DNA from: Pegoplata infirma | Lineage: Eukaryota > Arthropoda > Insecta > Diptera > Anthomyiidae | Direction of reading: 5' to 3' | Length of the DNA: 64,000 nucleotides | NCBI GenBank assembly: GCA_963921195.1 | Contig: OY992540.1 | Location: forward strand, 193,782,692 to 193,846,691 | Shown: positions 19,075-29,762 of the stretch, one piece after another | How positions within the stretch are numbered: position 1 is the stretch's first letter | Layout: each line of letters opens with the position of its first letter | Translations under genes and position numbers: made by a program | The notes under the pieces: model-generated | The model's database searches: none | What the model saw: the letters and a program-made list of their open reading frames with translations, nothing else | What the model was told of the DNA's origin: nothing

Positions 19075-20037
19075 TATACCCTCCACTCTAGTGATAGAGG
19101 GTATATATAAGTTTGTCATTCCGTTTGTAACACATTGAAATATTGGTCTAGGACCCCATAAAGTATATATATTCATGATCCTCGATAGATTTTAAGTCGA
19201 TCTAGCGATGTCCGTCCGTCCGTCCGTCCGTCCGCCCGTCTGTCTGTCTGTCCGTAGAAAACACGCTAACTTTTGAAAAACTTTACAGAGGCTACTGAAG
19301 TTTGGCACATATGTTGGTCATTTACCTGGTCAGGTTGGTATTGCAATCTAGCCAAATCGGTCCAGTGGTTCAAAAGTTATGAGCAAAAGAGTAAATTTCG
19401 GCAAGGGTTTTTCGCGAATTTACGAGATAAAAAACACGATAACTTTCGAAAGACAATAATGAGACTGCTAAAACGTGGCATGTATCTTTGCCGTTACCTG
19501 TTTGGTATTGAATTTCAGCTCAATCGGTACAGTGGTTCAAAAGTTATAAGCAAAACCCCGAATTTCAGATTGGGTTCATCTTAAATGCCACGTGGTAAAT
19601 AAGTTTAAAAAGCATTGATGGTAACTTAGCAACGCTTTTCAAACTTTTTTAGTTTTAAAGCAATGCTTTTTAAACTTGTTTAGTTTTAAAAGCATTGGTA
19701 ACTTAAAAATTACACCCGAAAAAAAATTTTACACTCAAAAAAAATTTTACACTCAAAAAAAAATTTCGTTTTTTTACAAAAATGTCAATATTTTGTGTAC
19801 ATACGTACGTGCATTCACTCAAAAATATTTTTACAGTAAAAAAACATTACACTCAAAAAAAATAAGTAATTTTTCCTTTTTTTTAATGACAAAAAAGAGT
19901 TTTTTACTCAAAATAAAATATTTCTTATCAAAATTGTTAATTTTTTTCACTTTAAAAATGTACTATCCTTTAAAAAAAAGGCATTGTGGATGGTATTCAT
20001 AGATTCGGCAAAGTCGAATTTAAATTTTCTACTTGTT
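19075..20037 (+). mobile_element. DINE-1/mini-me-like non-autonomous element, copy 1
   Basis: The left end is a hairpin (TATACCCTC...GAGGGTATA). Then come 'agtttgtcattccgtttg', 'ccccataaagtatatatat', 'gatctagcgatgtccgtcc' with a (GTCC)n tract, two internal repeats of about 150 bp ending 'ggttcaaaagttat', and the right end 'agattcggcaaagtcgaatt' plus CTACTTGTT. The order hairpin, 'taaagtatatat', 'gatctagc.atgtccgtc' and (GTCY)n is that of Drosophila DINE-1/mini-me elements (family knowledge). A second copy is at 56864-57729. No coding capacity. Confidence 0.75.
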
Positions 20038-20440
20038 AAACCTCTATTGGTTTTAATATTTTTCTTTGTACCGCTTTAAATCCTATTTTATAAATAAACT
20101 CCAATTATCTAATTTTTGTTTATTATTATATTAACTTAAAATTTGATTAAATTTTTAAACAAAAGCCCAAGCATATTTAACCATACTCTGAATACTACTT
20201 TTAGCACATATCGTACGAGTACTACCCACATATTGTAAAGCTATTATGTTTAATATTGATGATGAAGTAAACCAATAATACATGAGGCACCTGTAAATGA
20301 AGGGCTTAACGATGGTATTCTAAAGAATACATATTACCTTAAGGTTTCAGATGTACGAAGTATATACAGTGTTGGGCAAAAAATTGCCAAAAAAAATTCA
20401 AATAAAATTGCAGAAGTTTCTACTCCAAATGTAGGGGCTA
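20038..20440. other. Intergenic DNA, no gene seen
   Basis: Nothing recognisable. Confidence 0.5.
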
Positions 20441-20444
20441 ATTC

Positions 20445-20690
20445 TCGGAGTAGATATCGATCGAAATTCTACTCAAACAAGCGATTTTTTAATTTTTCTT
20501 TATGCCTAAAACTATGCTTTGAAGAAGAATACAAGCTATTTATATTTTTCTTTTACTACACTAAAACATAAATAATATGGAAAAAATAAAATAAAAAAGC
20601 TTGTAATTATCAAAGCATTATTTTAGGCATAATGAAAACTTGAATAATTATACGTTTGAGTAGAATTTCGATCACTGTCAAACCGAGAAT
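20445..20690. repeat. Palindromic MITE-like repeat, copy 1
   Basis: The arms read 'cgaaattctactcaaac' (about 20462) and 'gtttgagtagaatttcg' (about 20656), with a matching interior: 'atgcctaaaactatgctttg' against 'caaagcattattttaggcat'. A second copy lies at 20785-21115. Non-coding. Confidence 0.7.
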
Positions 20691-20784
20691 GATATTAAAA
20701 TAGAATTACCTAAATCTGTAAATATTCTTTAAATCTAAGTTGTTCAATAAACAACTCAATCTTGAGATTTAGGTTTTATTCTCG

Positions 20785-21115
20785 GAGTCAATTCTACTCG
20801 AACGAGCAATTTTTTAATTTTTCTGTGTGTCTAAAATTATGCATTGATAAATACAAGCTTCTTGCATGTTTCTTTTACAACACTAAGGCTGGATTACTCA
20901 ATGCTCCGTTATAAAATAACTCTCCGTTAAATTTAACTTTTTCATAGAAATTTTGACATAAGGCTCCGTTAAATCGGCAGTTAGCAGCTAACTTTTCATT
21001 GAGTAATCCGCCCTAAAACATAAAAACAAGAAATCAAAAAACTTGTATTAATCAAAGCATAATTTTAGGTATTAGAAAAATTTGCAAAATTGCACGTTTG
21101 AGTAGAATGTCGATC
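20785..21115. repeat. Palindromic MITE-like repeat, copy 2, interrupted
   Basis: Same ends and interior as 20445-20690 ('attctactcgaac' and 'cgtttgagtagaat'). A different small inverted-repeat element occupies 20887-21012, near its centre of symmetry. Confidence 0.65.
20883..21016. mobile_element. Small TIR element (Harbinger-like MITE)
   Basis: Inverted ends GGCTGGATTACTCAATG (20887) and CATTGAGTAATCCGCC (ending 21012), bordered by CTAA on both sides. Duplicated 3-bp TAA-type targets are characteristic of PIF/Harbinger, so this is a plausible MITE of that superfamily. 126 bp, no coding. Confidence 0.6.
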
Positions 21116-21126
21116 GCTATAGACTC

Positions 21127-21261
21127 TTACCCCCAGTTTCAGTAATACGAACGCCATTCGTCTGCGACGAATTTGCATGTATTTTGTTTTTGTTACAATA
21201 ACAAAATACACACAAATTCGTCACGAACGAATGGCGTTCGTATTACAGAAACTGGGGGTTA
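21127..21261. mobile_element. Foldback MITE with TTA target duplication (Harbinger-like)
   Basis: 32-bp inverted ends starting CCCCCAGTTTC (21130) and closing GAAACTGGGGG (21258), with one mismatch, are flanked by TTA (21127-21129 and 21259-21261). Internally the arms continue to pair ('gacgaattt', 'gtattttgtt'), so almost the whole 129-bp unit folds into one hairpin. TTA duplications suggest PIF/Harbinger mobilisation. Confidence 0.75.
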
Positions 21262-21930
21262 GAATTTAAGCCCTGACTTGGATTAGGTAATATTGCAGTT
21301 TTATGCACCATGCGATTTTTTATTGAAAACGTTTTGACTGACACTGTTTACATAAAATTTTGCATTTACAAGATGCATAGTAATATGAATAAGTGTATGT
21401 AGTATTTGTGGATAAAATTTGCAATTTAATGCAATATTCCAATACAAGTGGGCAAATATTTGTTACCAAACATGAGAGTTGTACTACAACATAGTACTTT
21501 TATAGGTAAAGACTATAATACAACGTATTGAGGTATGGGCGAGTTTTAAAAGAGTTAATTGGCATTTTGCATTTTCAAAAATTTTCAGGAAAATTTTCAT
21601 AGGCAAATTTTTTGTATCGAATGAAAAGTATTCTGGAGAATTGTCTGCTCCAAGGAACATTCTATAGTGAGTTCTTATAGAACGGTCAATATGGGAGAGT
21701 TGCTGTGATATTAAAGTTAATCCAAGAAAACGGAGTATTCCTTTAAAGGAGACATTACGTTAGATTATGTTAAGAGGTTGAAGTAATGTTCACAAAACCA
21801 GTTCCTGATAGAAAGTTAGACCTCGTTAAAAAGGGGGGGGGGGGGTGTTGAACTGCTTTACAAATTAATTCGAATTCTTCTGTCTTTCAGTCTACGACGG
21901 TTAAATTCCATACATATGCTTCTTCAAATT
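21262..21930. other. Intergenic DNA, no gene seen
   Basis: No supported feature apart from a run of about 13 G near 21834-21846. Confidence 0.5.
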
Positions 21931-21931
21931 T

Positions 21932-22532
21932 ACTTACAAGGAAGGTCTTTCACAGGTCACCCACCGATTGTCCTGAAACTTGAATATACGAATAAGGGGG
22001 GAAAAATAAAAGTTACCTGTTTTGTAGCTGCCAAATCTCAAGTTTAAAAAAGGGTTGCCACCTAATGAAAAAAGTAAGGACTTTCGGGAAAATCCGTACA
22101 AATGCCGAACTTGCAGGAATTTCACCTAACGATAAAATACCGGTCAGCTTAATTTTGATAGAGATTATTATAGTATATGATTTTGGTGGTCGTAAGTACA
22201 TACATCTCCACATAAACTACCTCAACGATTATCAATTTTTGACAATATCGAACTTAACGAAGCCGAATTTGGTCACGACCGATACACCATTGGACAGGCC
22301 TTCAAAAAACCTTTCGACCTGTATAAAAGGTTCATATAGTTTCTTTTAAAGAAATGGGAAAAATTAAAAAAAAAAACGAAAAAATACGTTTTTCTCCCTC
22401 CCCTTTGACCCGCTAAAAGTGGGCTATAAAAAAGCTATAAAAAAGCAGGTAACTATTATTTTGCTCCCCTCTTTCCTATATGCAAGTGTCAGGACAATCG
22501 ATGGGTACCCTGTGAAAGACCTTCCTTGTTAG
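21932..22532. mobile_element. ACTTACAAGG-family TIR element, copy 2
   Basis: Ends 'acttacaaggaaggtcttt' (21932) and 'aaagaccttccttgttagt' (to 22532) are inverted, and the homology continues through 'ccgattgtcctgaaacttg' and 'caagtgtcaggacaatcg'. The interior shares 'gggttgccacctaatg', 'aggactttcgggaaaat' and 'gacccgctaaaagtg' with 55520-56032. About 600 bp, no open transposase. Confidence 0.75.
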
Positions 22533-22689
22533 TCTAATAAATTTCAACATCTTCCACGGGTTGATTTATCTAAGTTCCTCCATATTCTAAAAAAAAGTAA
22601 GATCAAAAACAATTAAGTCGAGTGCGAGATAGTGCAGGATACTGACAAATATAATGGAATGAAACTTCCACTGTCTTTTTGGTGGCACA

Positions 22690-23301
22690 CCATCTGCACA
22701 AGTCATCTCTAATGAATTTCAACATTTTTTAATAAGCTTTCAAGCCTTGCTATATTCGATTCCCAGTTCCTTGCAGTAGACTGTTGCATTTTTGATCCAT
22801 CAGTGTAGACTTCAATTTTATTTTCCCCACAGATGGATTTTTCCAGAATTCCCTAGATGGTATTTCAATTTCAACGTTCTCAGCCCAAGCAATATCAGGA
22901 GTCATATATTCAGTCATACAGTCCTTATATCAATGAATTCGTATGAGTTTTGTGTGCCCATTGTCCCGCACCATTTTTTCAATCTTAGAAATGTCTTTAG
23001 TGCGTATTTCTAAATGTAAAGGTCTAAAAATGGCACATCCATAATTCTACAAAGAGCATGGTTGGACGTCGCCCTGTGTGCTTTAGTGATACTTAAAGCA
23101 GCTTCTCTGCTCACCTACGCAGCGTGTGTGGCCGTTTTTTTTTAATAGACCGCCACACTAGTGCACCATGTGCCAGAATCGGTGTAACAATTGCCGTAAA
23201 AATCCAGTGTATAAGTTTCGGTATTAAACCCCAAGAGTTTTCAATTATTTTCTGGCAAACATGCGTAGCTGCATACGTTTTCTTGACTCTCTCCTTTAGA
23301 T
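22690..23301 (-). pseudogene. LINE RT thumb to RNase H start, degenerate (3' part of an interrupted LINE)
   Basis: Reading from 23291 down: LKERVKKTYAATHVCQKI, then WGLIPKLIHWIFTAIVTP, then HGALVWRS, the thumb region of LOA/I-group LINEs. After an eroded linker comes KIEVYTDGSKMQQ, the first RNase H motif, near 22810. Stops and frameshifts are many. The upstream part of the same element lies at 24249-24880; the two were separated by the plus-strand insertion 23302-24248. The RNase H start differs from the HEQVGFGVY family inserted beside it, so two LINE families are present. Confidence 0.7.
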
Positions 23302-24258
23302 GTGGACTCTATGAGCCTTTTTGAGCGCCACTTTATCACTATGTTACCATCCAGGGATTCTTGGATGGGGGACATTCCGGGAAGTGGAGCCACCATAAAT
23401 TTTTACACTGATGGATCGAGGCTGCACGAGCAAGTGGGCTTTGGAGTCTATTCGGAAGAGCTTGGATTGAGCCTGGCTCGAAGTTTACCAGATCATTGCA
23501 GTGTTTACCATGCAGAGATGCTGGCAATAAAGAAAGTGGCTGACTGGTTGAGTTGCAATGTCTTGTCTACAACCGCAATCAACATCTATTCTGACAGTCA
23601 AGCCGTGGTCAAGTACCTAAATGTTTCTGAAAACAAGATCTGCCCTTAACTGCCGCACGTCTTTAAATGAGATGGCCAAGCAGTTTAACATACGACTCAT
23701 ATGGGTCCCTGGACACAGACACATTCCAGGGAATTGCAAAGCCGATGAGCTTGCAAGACTAGGAACTACCTTACAGGTTCCAACAGAATTGGAATGTATT
23801 GGTATGCCTCTACAAACTTGCAAGCAAAACCTACGGCTTTGTTCCGCGACGGAGACTAATCAAAGATGGGCAAATGGATGGACGTGTGAGACAACACGAC
23901 TGATTTGGCCTTCTCTTAATCAGGGGCGCACAAGTGAGCTGATGTCGCTTCCAAGAGAAGAGATTTCGACGGTGGTTCCAATAATTACCGGACACTGTCT
24001 TATAGTGAAGCACGCAGAGCGGTTAAATGTGTCGTCGAATGACTTTTGCCGGAGTTGCATGGATGAAGAGAAGTTGGAAACTATCGAATACTTTATTTGC
24101 CATTGCCTGTTACTTTCTGGTCAGAGACTTGCTTCACTGGGATTTCGGGAGCTGAACGATCTTTCGGATTCGTCAGATGTCAAAAGTCAATATCTAAGGA
24201 GTTTCATAAGATGCTCAAATTGGTTTAACGACAGGGACTAGTAGGATGTCCTTTAGAT
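23292..24258 (+). mobile_element. RNase H segment of a LINE inserted in an older LINE, 10-bp target duplication
   Basis: The plus-strand insert 23302-24248 is bordered by TCCTTTAGAT on both sides (23292-23301 and 24249-24258). Removing it joins the minus-strand frame FDRKLN...LKERVKK across the site, which supports a true insertion. The insert lacks both 5' regions and the 3' untranslated tail that the other copies have (compare 28556-29157) and shows no poly(A). Confidence 0.7.
23302..24241 (+). pseudogene. LINE RNase H domain and C terminus (one frameshift)
   Basis: An RNase H domain that in intact LINEs degrades the RNA strand during target-primed reverse transcription. Active-site motifs are visible: FYTDGSRLHE (Asp), YHAEMLAIKK (Glu), IYSDSQAVVK (Asp) and, after a frameshift near 23621-23649, WVPGHRHIPGNCKADELA (His/Asp region). 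The tail carries the Cys/His block CRSCMDEEKLETIEYFICHC that follows RNase H in this LINE family, ending SNWFNDRD. It is the best preserved of several copies in the window (minus-strand relatives at 26665-27545, 28556-30940 and 31505-32175). The reverse transcriptase is missing. Confidence 0.85.
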
Positions 24259-24880
24259 TATTGAGCTAGTTTAATTTCCTGTCAAAGATTATGCTAAGAA
24301 CTTGGCACTGTACGACAGTGTCAGTCATGTTTCCCCAAAACGCGGCAATCGGAATTCAGCTATTTTTCTTCTTGTTGTAAAGAGAATTGTTTCTGTTTAC
24401 CAAACATTTATTCCTAGTCCACAGTCCGTAGCTCACTTATTAAGTGATCAGAGAGCACGCTCTTTAATGTCGCAAAAGCTACTACCTTAACTCCGTGTCT
24501 TCGAAGTTCCAGTAAAGCCTCATTTATTACCAGAATCCACAGGGTTGATGAGATGAAGCAGCCTTGGGGGATTGCATCTAGTTGCTTTCATTTCATTACT
24601 TTCATTATCCAATAATTAGGTTATTACCTTAATGTGCTAGCGCTTCTCCATTGTCCGGAATTTTATGTTATTAAATGCTTCTTCAATAGCCAGAGTATAT
24701 TCGCCATAATTTATGATTTCATCAACAATCATTGCCAGCTCTTGAAATGCTGATTCCAATGCGGCATAAAATTCATGAATTTATTTCAAATTGTTTTGAG
24801 ACCTAGCTTTGAGATCCGTTTTAGAAAGTGTTTCCTGAATGCTAACCTATTAAAAGTACCTAAAATTTATTCTACATCAA
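24249..24880 (-). pseudogene. LINE reverse transcriptase palm region, degenerate
   Basis: Reading down from about 24860: RISKLGLKTI, LAIEEAFNNIKFRTMEKR (palm A block), NEMKATRCNPP (before the usual QGGVLSPLLW), then GLGINV.TETILFTTRRKIAEF and LPRFGET. This is the RT of an LOA/I-group LINE with several stops. It continues, across the inserted segment 23302-24248, into the thumb region at 22690-23301. Confidence 0.7.
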
Positions 24881-25435
24881 GAATATACTCTTTTAAAACT
24901 CTATTAGATGGTGATGAAGAGTATGATATATGAAGTGATGATGATGACTATAACGATGGTTATGGCTGCTGATGATGATGGTTTATTATCATTGAAAAAC
25001 TCTTTTGAATTTTAGGTTGAATGAGTCTATATGAAACTCATTTTAAATTTTGTATGATGATGCATCTACGTATGCAAAATATTACTTGTATATTTTGAAA
25101 ATGGTTTGTTGTCATTACCTTGTTTGATAATTGAAAATATTTGATTGGTTACCAATATTTTAATTATGGTATACATTCATGCAAATACTCATTCATTTAC
25201 CAACTTGTTCAATGAATGACTGACTGATTTTAACATGATGATTGATGAAAATTTAGCAAACAAACAAAAAAAATCTTATTATGTGCTATTTAAAATATCA
25301 TCTAGTGTGGAAAATTTCAATTACATTTTCAAAATCTACAAAATTTTTGGTATTAAAATACTGTTGATACACCATTATCAGTTTTAGTTTAGAAGTTTAA
25401 CATTTTTTTTAATTGTGTACAGTTTCGATAGTGTA
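24881..25435. other. Intergenic DNA, no gene seen
   Basis: GAT/ATG-rich stretch near 24900-24985 but no recognisable element. Confidence 0.5.
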
Positions 25436-25439
25436 CTCT

Positions 25440-25985
25440 AAAGATCTTCGCCTTGTAAGACTTCAGTCAACCTAATCTGGTTCCCTGGATATAGTGCAGA
25501 CGCTGGGAACAAGTTAGCTGATTAATGTGCAAGAAATTGCTCTGAGTCGGTGGAGCGTGTTATCTCGGTTCCTATAGTGGAATTGATGAACGAAATTGTT
25601 AGGATATCAGAGAACAGTATGAAGGATAGTGGGATATCATTGACCAAGTGCAGGATATCGCGAACCCTGTGGTCACTGCCAAATCCTATTCAAAGAGAAC
25701 AAAAAGCCAAATGGCCGTGCGTATGGGAATTTCGGAAAGGGACTATTTTAGAAGTCGCGGGAAAGTGGAAGAGAAGTCGTTAGTGAGCACTTGTTATGTG
25801 AATATCCAAGTTTGAAATGCCTTAAGCAATTGGGGCAAAGGTGACTCTGTATCAGAGGGGAAGTAGGGAAATAAAGATTAAGGGAATCACAATAGGCCTT
25901 ACGGCATTCAAGTGAATTCTCCAAACCTAAACTTGTAGAAAAGTGTAGTGTTTTCCAGGCAGAAACACTTGCAGGTAATAAAGAT
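25440..25985 (+). pseudogene. Very degenerate LINE RNase H remnants
   Basis: The plus strand encodes LIWFPGYS.DAGNKLAD, a decayed form of the RNase H motif IWVPGHSGIAGNEKAD. It is followed by SLTKCRISRTLWSLP and LLCEYPSLKCLKQLGQR, like the C-terminal part of this LINE group. Near 25940 CSVFQAETLAG recalls the FQAE(I/M)LAI motif, which normally lies upstream, so pieces of more than one copy are joined. An open frame at 25550-25783 is part of this relic, not a separate gene. Confidence 0.55.
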
Positions 25986-25989
25986 TAAT

Positions 25990-26222
25990 TACACCCAAAA
26001 AAAAACGTGGGTATTCAATACTAAAAATTTAACTAATTTTAGTCCAAAAGGACCTAGTGCAGAAATTGGTAACCAATACTAAAATGTTTAACTAATATTA
26101 GTCAAAACCAGTAAAAATTACTAATGTTAGTACTTTGAAGATACTAAAATTAGTAACCAATTAGTAGATTTTGGTACAATATCACTTACTAAACCTTTTA
26201 CTGTAGAATTATTTTGAGTGTA
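25990..26222 (+). mobile_element. 233-bp MITE, TACACCC/GAGTGTA family, copy 1
   Basis: Starts TACACCCAAAAAAAAACGTG, ends ATTATTTTGAGTGTA. Nearly identical copies are at 30291-30535 and 44517-44749. Short imperfect inverted ends (CACCCAAAA / TTTTGAGTG) lie between TA dinucleotides. The interior is full of 'actaatttagt'-like blocks in both orientations. Non-coding; copies are similar enough to suggest recent spread. Confidence 0.85.
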
Positions 26223-26660
26223 GAATGGTAAGGAAATTTTGATCATTAATATTTTCAAGGACAATATTGCAGCTCTGAAGACCTTAGATTTCAACTTGAT
26301 GAAAATTAAATGTGTTAGGACTCGTATACAACCCATCCATCAAATCCGACAGTACAGGTTCAGGATAATTTGAGACCCGTGGCCAGGGCATTGCTTCTAC
26401 GACAATACCGGAAAAAAAGTTGTCTACTTTTGTATCAATGGCAGCACCTGATAGTGAGACTTTAGTAGCACACCTAATTTTAAAAAATCTGTAGCTGACT
26501 GATATAAGATACTGGATAGTTGTTACGAGTGTATGGAAAATTACATAGTTTTCTGAGCAGTTATTCCTGAGTTATTTGAGCCCTTACTAAAATTTAGTAT
26601 TAGCTCAAGAATATTCTTGAGATATTATCAAGACATGCGCCCCCTAGAAGGTAGTAGAAG
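26223..26660. other. Unassigned DNA between LINE fragments
   Basis: No convincing motif. Possibly eroded LINE sequence, but I cannot support it. Confidence 0.4.
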
Positions 26661-26664
26661 AAAT

Positions 26665-27545
26665 AAATTTGTCTTATCTCTATATTATAAAGTCTCTGCC
26701 CGAGACCTAGTGGGGTTAGGTTGTAAGTGACTGCTGGCGCTTTACGTCAGCAAACATAGACTCTGAGGGCCTTTGTGATACAACGGGACGTAATGTTGCA
26801 CACCTACTAGTCATTGCCGTTAAACCAATTAGAGCTTCTTATAAAACACCTAAGATATTTAATTTTGACATCCGACAAATCAGAAAGATCGTGCGCCGCC
26901 ATATATCCCACTGAAGCAAGTCTCTGACCAGAATGTACTGAGCAATGGAAGATAAAGTGTTCTTTAGTTTCCAACTCCTCATCATTTGATGGCACATTCA
27001 ACCTCTCAGCATGATTTACTATAAGGCAGTGTCCGGTAATTACAGCAACCACCCTCGAAGTCTTTCCACTTGGAAGTGATATCAGCTTACTTGTGTGTTT
27101 CTGATTAAGAGAAGGCCAAATCTGACATGTAGTCTCACACGTCCATCCATCTCTGAATAGTCTCGCCAGAGAACAAAGCCGTATAGTGTGTCGGCAAGTT
27201 TCTACGGGCATACTAACCCATTCCGATTCCGTTGGAAACTTTAAGGTAGTTCCCAGTCTTTCAAGCCAATCGGCTTTGCAATTTCCTGGAATGTCTCTGT
27301 GCCCTGGGACCCATATAAGTCGTATGTCAAACTGCTTGGCCATCTCATTTAAAGAAGTGCTACAATTAAGGGCAGATATTGTTTCCAGAAACATTCGACT
27401 CCAGAGAATTGACTGCGGCTTGACTATCGGAATAGATGTTGATTTTCTGTTGTAGACAGGCTCAACACAAGTTCTTCGGAATAGACTCCGAAACCCACTT
27501 GTTCGTGTAGCTTCGATCCATATGTGTAAAAATTTATAGGGGCAA
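26665..27545 (-). pseudogene. LINE RNase H and C terminus, 5'-truncated copy with 3' UTR
   Basis: A minus-strand frame of 251 codons ends at 26807. It shows SALNCSTSLNEMAKQFDIRL, WVPGHRDIPGNCKADWLERL, W.CETTCQIWPSLNQ and DLSDLSDVKIKYLR, ending SSNWFNGND. The first RNase H aspartate region (27440-27540) is scrambled by frameshifts. Below 26807 comes the family's 3' untranslated sequence ('acctaaccccac' on the minus strand near 26705). The zinc-binding-like block seen in other copies (CRSCMDEEELET) has lost its first cysteines here. Dead copy. Confidence 0.8.
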
Positions 27546-28339
27546 AACGCAAATACGTACATATATGAATTAAATTTTAATTTTATAAAAAAAATATAAT
27601 TTTCATTTAAAAATTTTCTAGTTTTATTTTTTCAATTACTTAAATTGTTTTGTCTATTAAAATTAAATTGAATTGTTTCTGAAATATAATCACTAAACTG
27701 TGACCAAATCACAGTAGGTGGATAGGTGGGTTGTTAGATGATTTGTTGGCATGCTAAAGATGTGTGGGTGTGTCTTGTAGCATTCCTTTTTTTTTTTTTT
27801 TTAAATACTTATACAGACCAATTCATTTAATGTTTGTTAGAATGGCAATAAAGAAATCACGCACAATATCAATTTACTGATTGAAAATTTATTGAAATAC
27901 AGTAAACCAAAAGTATGTTTGTAGTTGTAGTCTGAAGTAGATTTTGTGGTTATATTGCAATTTTATTCAGTATGTATGTAGTTTGTGTAGTTTGTCTATA
28001 GACTTTTCTAAGAAATTTTGAAGTTTTGAAGACACTTAACTAAATAAGATTGCATTAGGTAAAAAGCCATCTTATATGTTTAAATCAAATTCAATTATTA
28101 TAATAGACAATTTAATACTTATGTATACATACATAGGTGTAGATACGTATATAAAAATACAATTTAATCTCTCTCAATATTCAATTATAATTACTTTAAC
28201 TTTATAGATTTATATGTACTTAAGAATCAATCAGTATTCTTATGAATGACAATCTTTCTAGTATCAATTAAAGATGATGACACAAATTGTCACTTGAATA
28301 TTTTGTTTAGCAATACATCTAATAATTTGGGTATGTTAA
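27546..28339. other. AT-rich intergenic DNA, no gene seen
   Basis: No supported feature. Confidence 0.5.
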
Positions 28340-28500
28340 CTATGTCATTTCGTGTGCAACATATTGTAGTATTGGAACAGGATCACATAAAGTAAAGTGA
28401 AATATATTCATGATTCTTGAACGATTTTAAGACGATCTACCAAAGTCCTTCTATTGTGCGTCCGTCCGTCTGTCTGTTGAAAGCAGGATTGAAAAGAAAA
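28340..28500 (+). mobile_element. Degenerate DINE-like fragment
   Basis: Contains decayed 'gtgcaacatattgtagtatt', 'cataaagtaaagtgaaata', 'acgatctacc' and a short GTCC tract (28450-28475), in the order seen at 19075-20037. Ends are not visible. Confidence 0.5.
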
Positions 28501-28555
28501 ACTAAAGATAAAAGTTCCCATATCCTATCCTATATAGAAAAGAGAAGAATAATAA

Positions 28556-29157
28556 TAGCTAGGTTAGGTTAGAGGTTAGGTTAGGTTGTAAGGGGTTGTT
28601 AAAGTTTTACGTCAGCACACGTAGACTCTGAGGTCCATTGTGATACCACGGGACAGTAATAGGTTTCCCTACTGGTCCCAGCCGTTAAACGAATTTGAGC
28701 TTCTTATAAAACACCTAAGATATTGAATTTTGACATCTGACAAGTCAGAAAGATCGTAAAGCACCCTAGAACCCAGTGAAGCAAGTCTCTGACCAGAAAG
28801 TGCCGGGCAATGGCAGCTAAAGTGCTCGATAGTTTCCAACTCTTCTTCATCCATGCAACTCCGGAAAAAGTCATGCGTGCTGCCCTATAAGACAGTGTCC
28901 GGTAATTATAGCAACCATCGTCGAAATCTCTCCTCTTGGAAGCGATATCAGCTCACTTGTGAGCCCCTGATTAAGAGAAGGCCAAATCAGTCGTGTTGTC
29001 TAACACGTCTATCCATTTGACCATCTTTGATTTTTCTCCGTCGCGGAACAAAGCCGTAGGTTTTGCTTGCAAAGTTTCTAGAGCCTTACCAACACATTCC
29101 AATTCTGTTGGAACCTGTAAGGTAGTTCCTAGTATTGCAAGCTCATCGGCTTTGCAA
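28556..29157 (-). repeat. LINE 3' end, tandem unit 1
   Basis: About 600 bp holding RNase H C-terminal coding sequence (for example MDEEELETIEHFSCHC, DLSDLSDVKIQYLR) and the 3' untranslated region ending 'aacctaacct'. It is repeated head to tail in the next two units. The unit boundary on the 5' side is 'catcggctttgcaatta'. Several frameshifts, not functional. Confidence 0.8.
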
Positions 29158-29762
29158 TTAGTTAGGTTATAAGGGGCTGCTAAAGTTTTACTTCAGCACA
29201 CGTAGACTCTGAGGTCCATTGTGATACCACGGGACAGTAATAGGTTTCCCTACTGGTCCCCGCCGTTAAACCAATTTGAGCTTCTTATGAAACTCCTTAG
29301 ATATTGAATTTTGACATCTGACAAATCAGAAAGATCGTGCTTCTCCCTAGATCCCAGTGAAGCAAGTCTCTGACCAGAAAGTGCCGGGCAATGGTAAATA
29401 AAGTGCTCGATAGTTTCCAGCTCTTCTTCATCCTTGTAACTCCGAAAAAAGTCATTCGACGACACATTTAACCGCTCTGCGTGCTGCCCTATAAGACAGT
29501 TTCCGGTAATTATAGCAACCCCCGTCGAAATCTCTCCTCTTGGAAGCGATATCAGCTCACTTGTGAGCCCCTGATTAAGAGAAGGCCAAATCAGTCGTGT
29601 TGTCTCACACGTCCATCCATTTGCCCATCTTTGATTAGTCTCCGTCGCGGAACAAAGCCGTAGGTTTTGCTTGCAAGTTTCTAGAGGCATACCAACACAT
29701 TCCAATTCGGTTGGAACCTGTAAGGTAGTTCCTAGTATTGCAAGCTCATCGGCTTTGCAATA
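29158..29762 (-). repeat. LINE 3' end, tandem unit 2
   Basis: Same organisation as unit 1. It holds a 151-codon open stretch (29250-29705) from MECVGMPLETCKQNL to SSNWFNGGDQ. Starts again at 'gttaggttataaggggctgc' and ends at 'catcggctttgcaata'. The stretch is a truncated domain with no own start, so I treat it as a pseudogene piece. Confidence 0.8.

Noticed and set aside
22690..24258. Twin-priming inversion of one LINE
   Set aside because: The opposed RT and RNase H pieces first suggested it, but a 10-bp duplication flanks the plus-strand piece, the minus frame rejoins across it and the two RNase H starts belong to different families, so nested insertion fits better.
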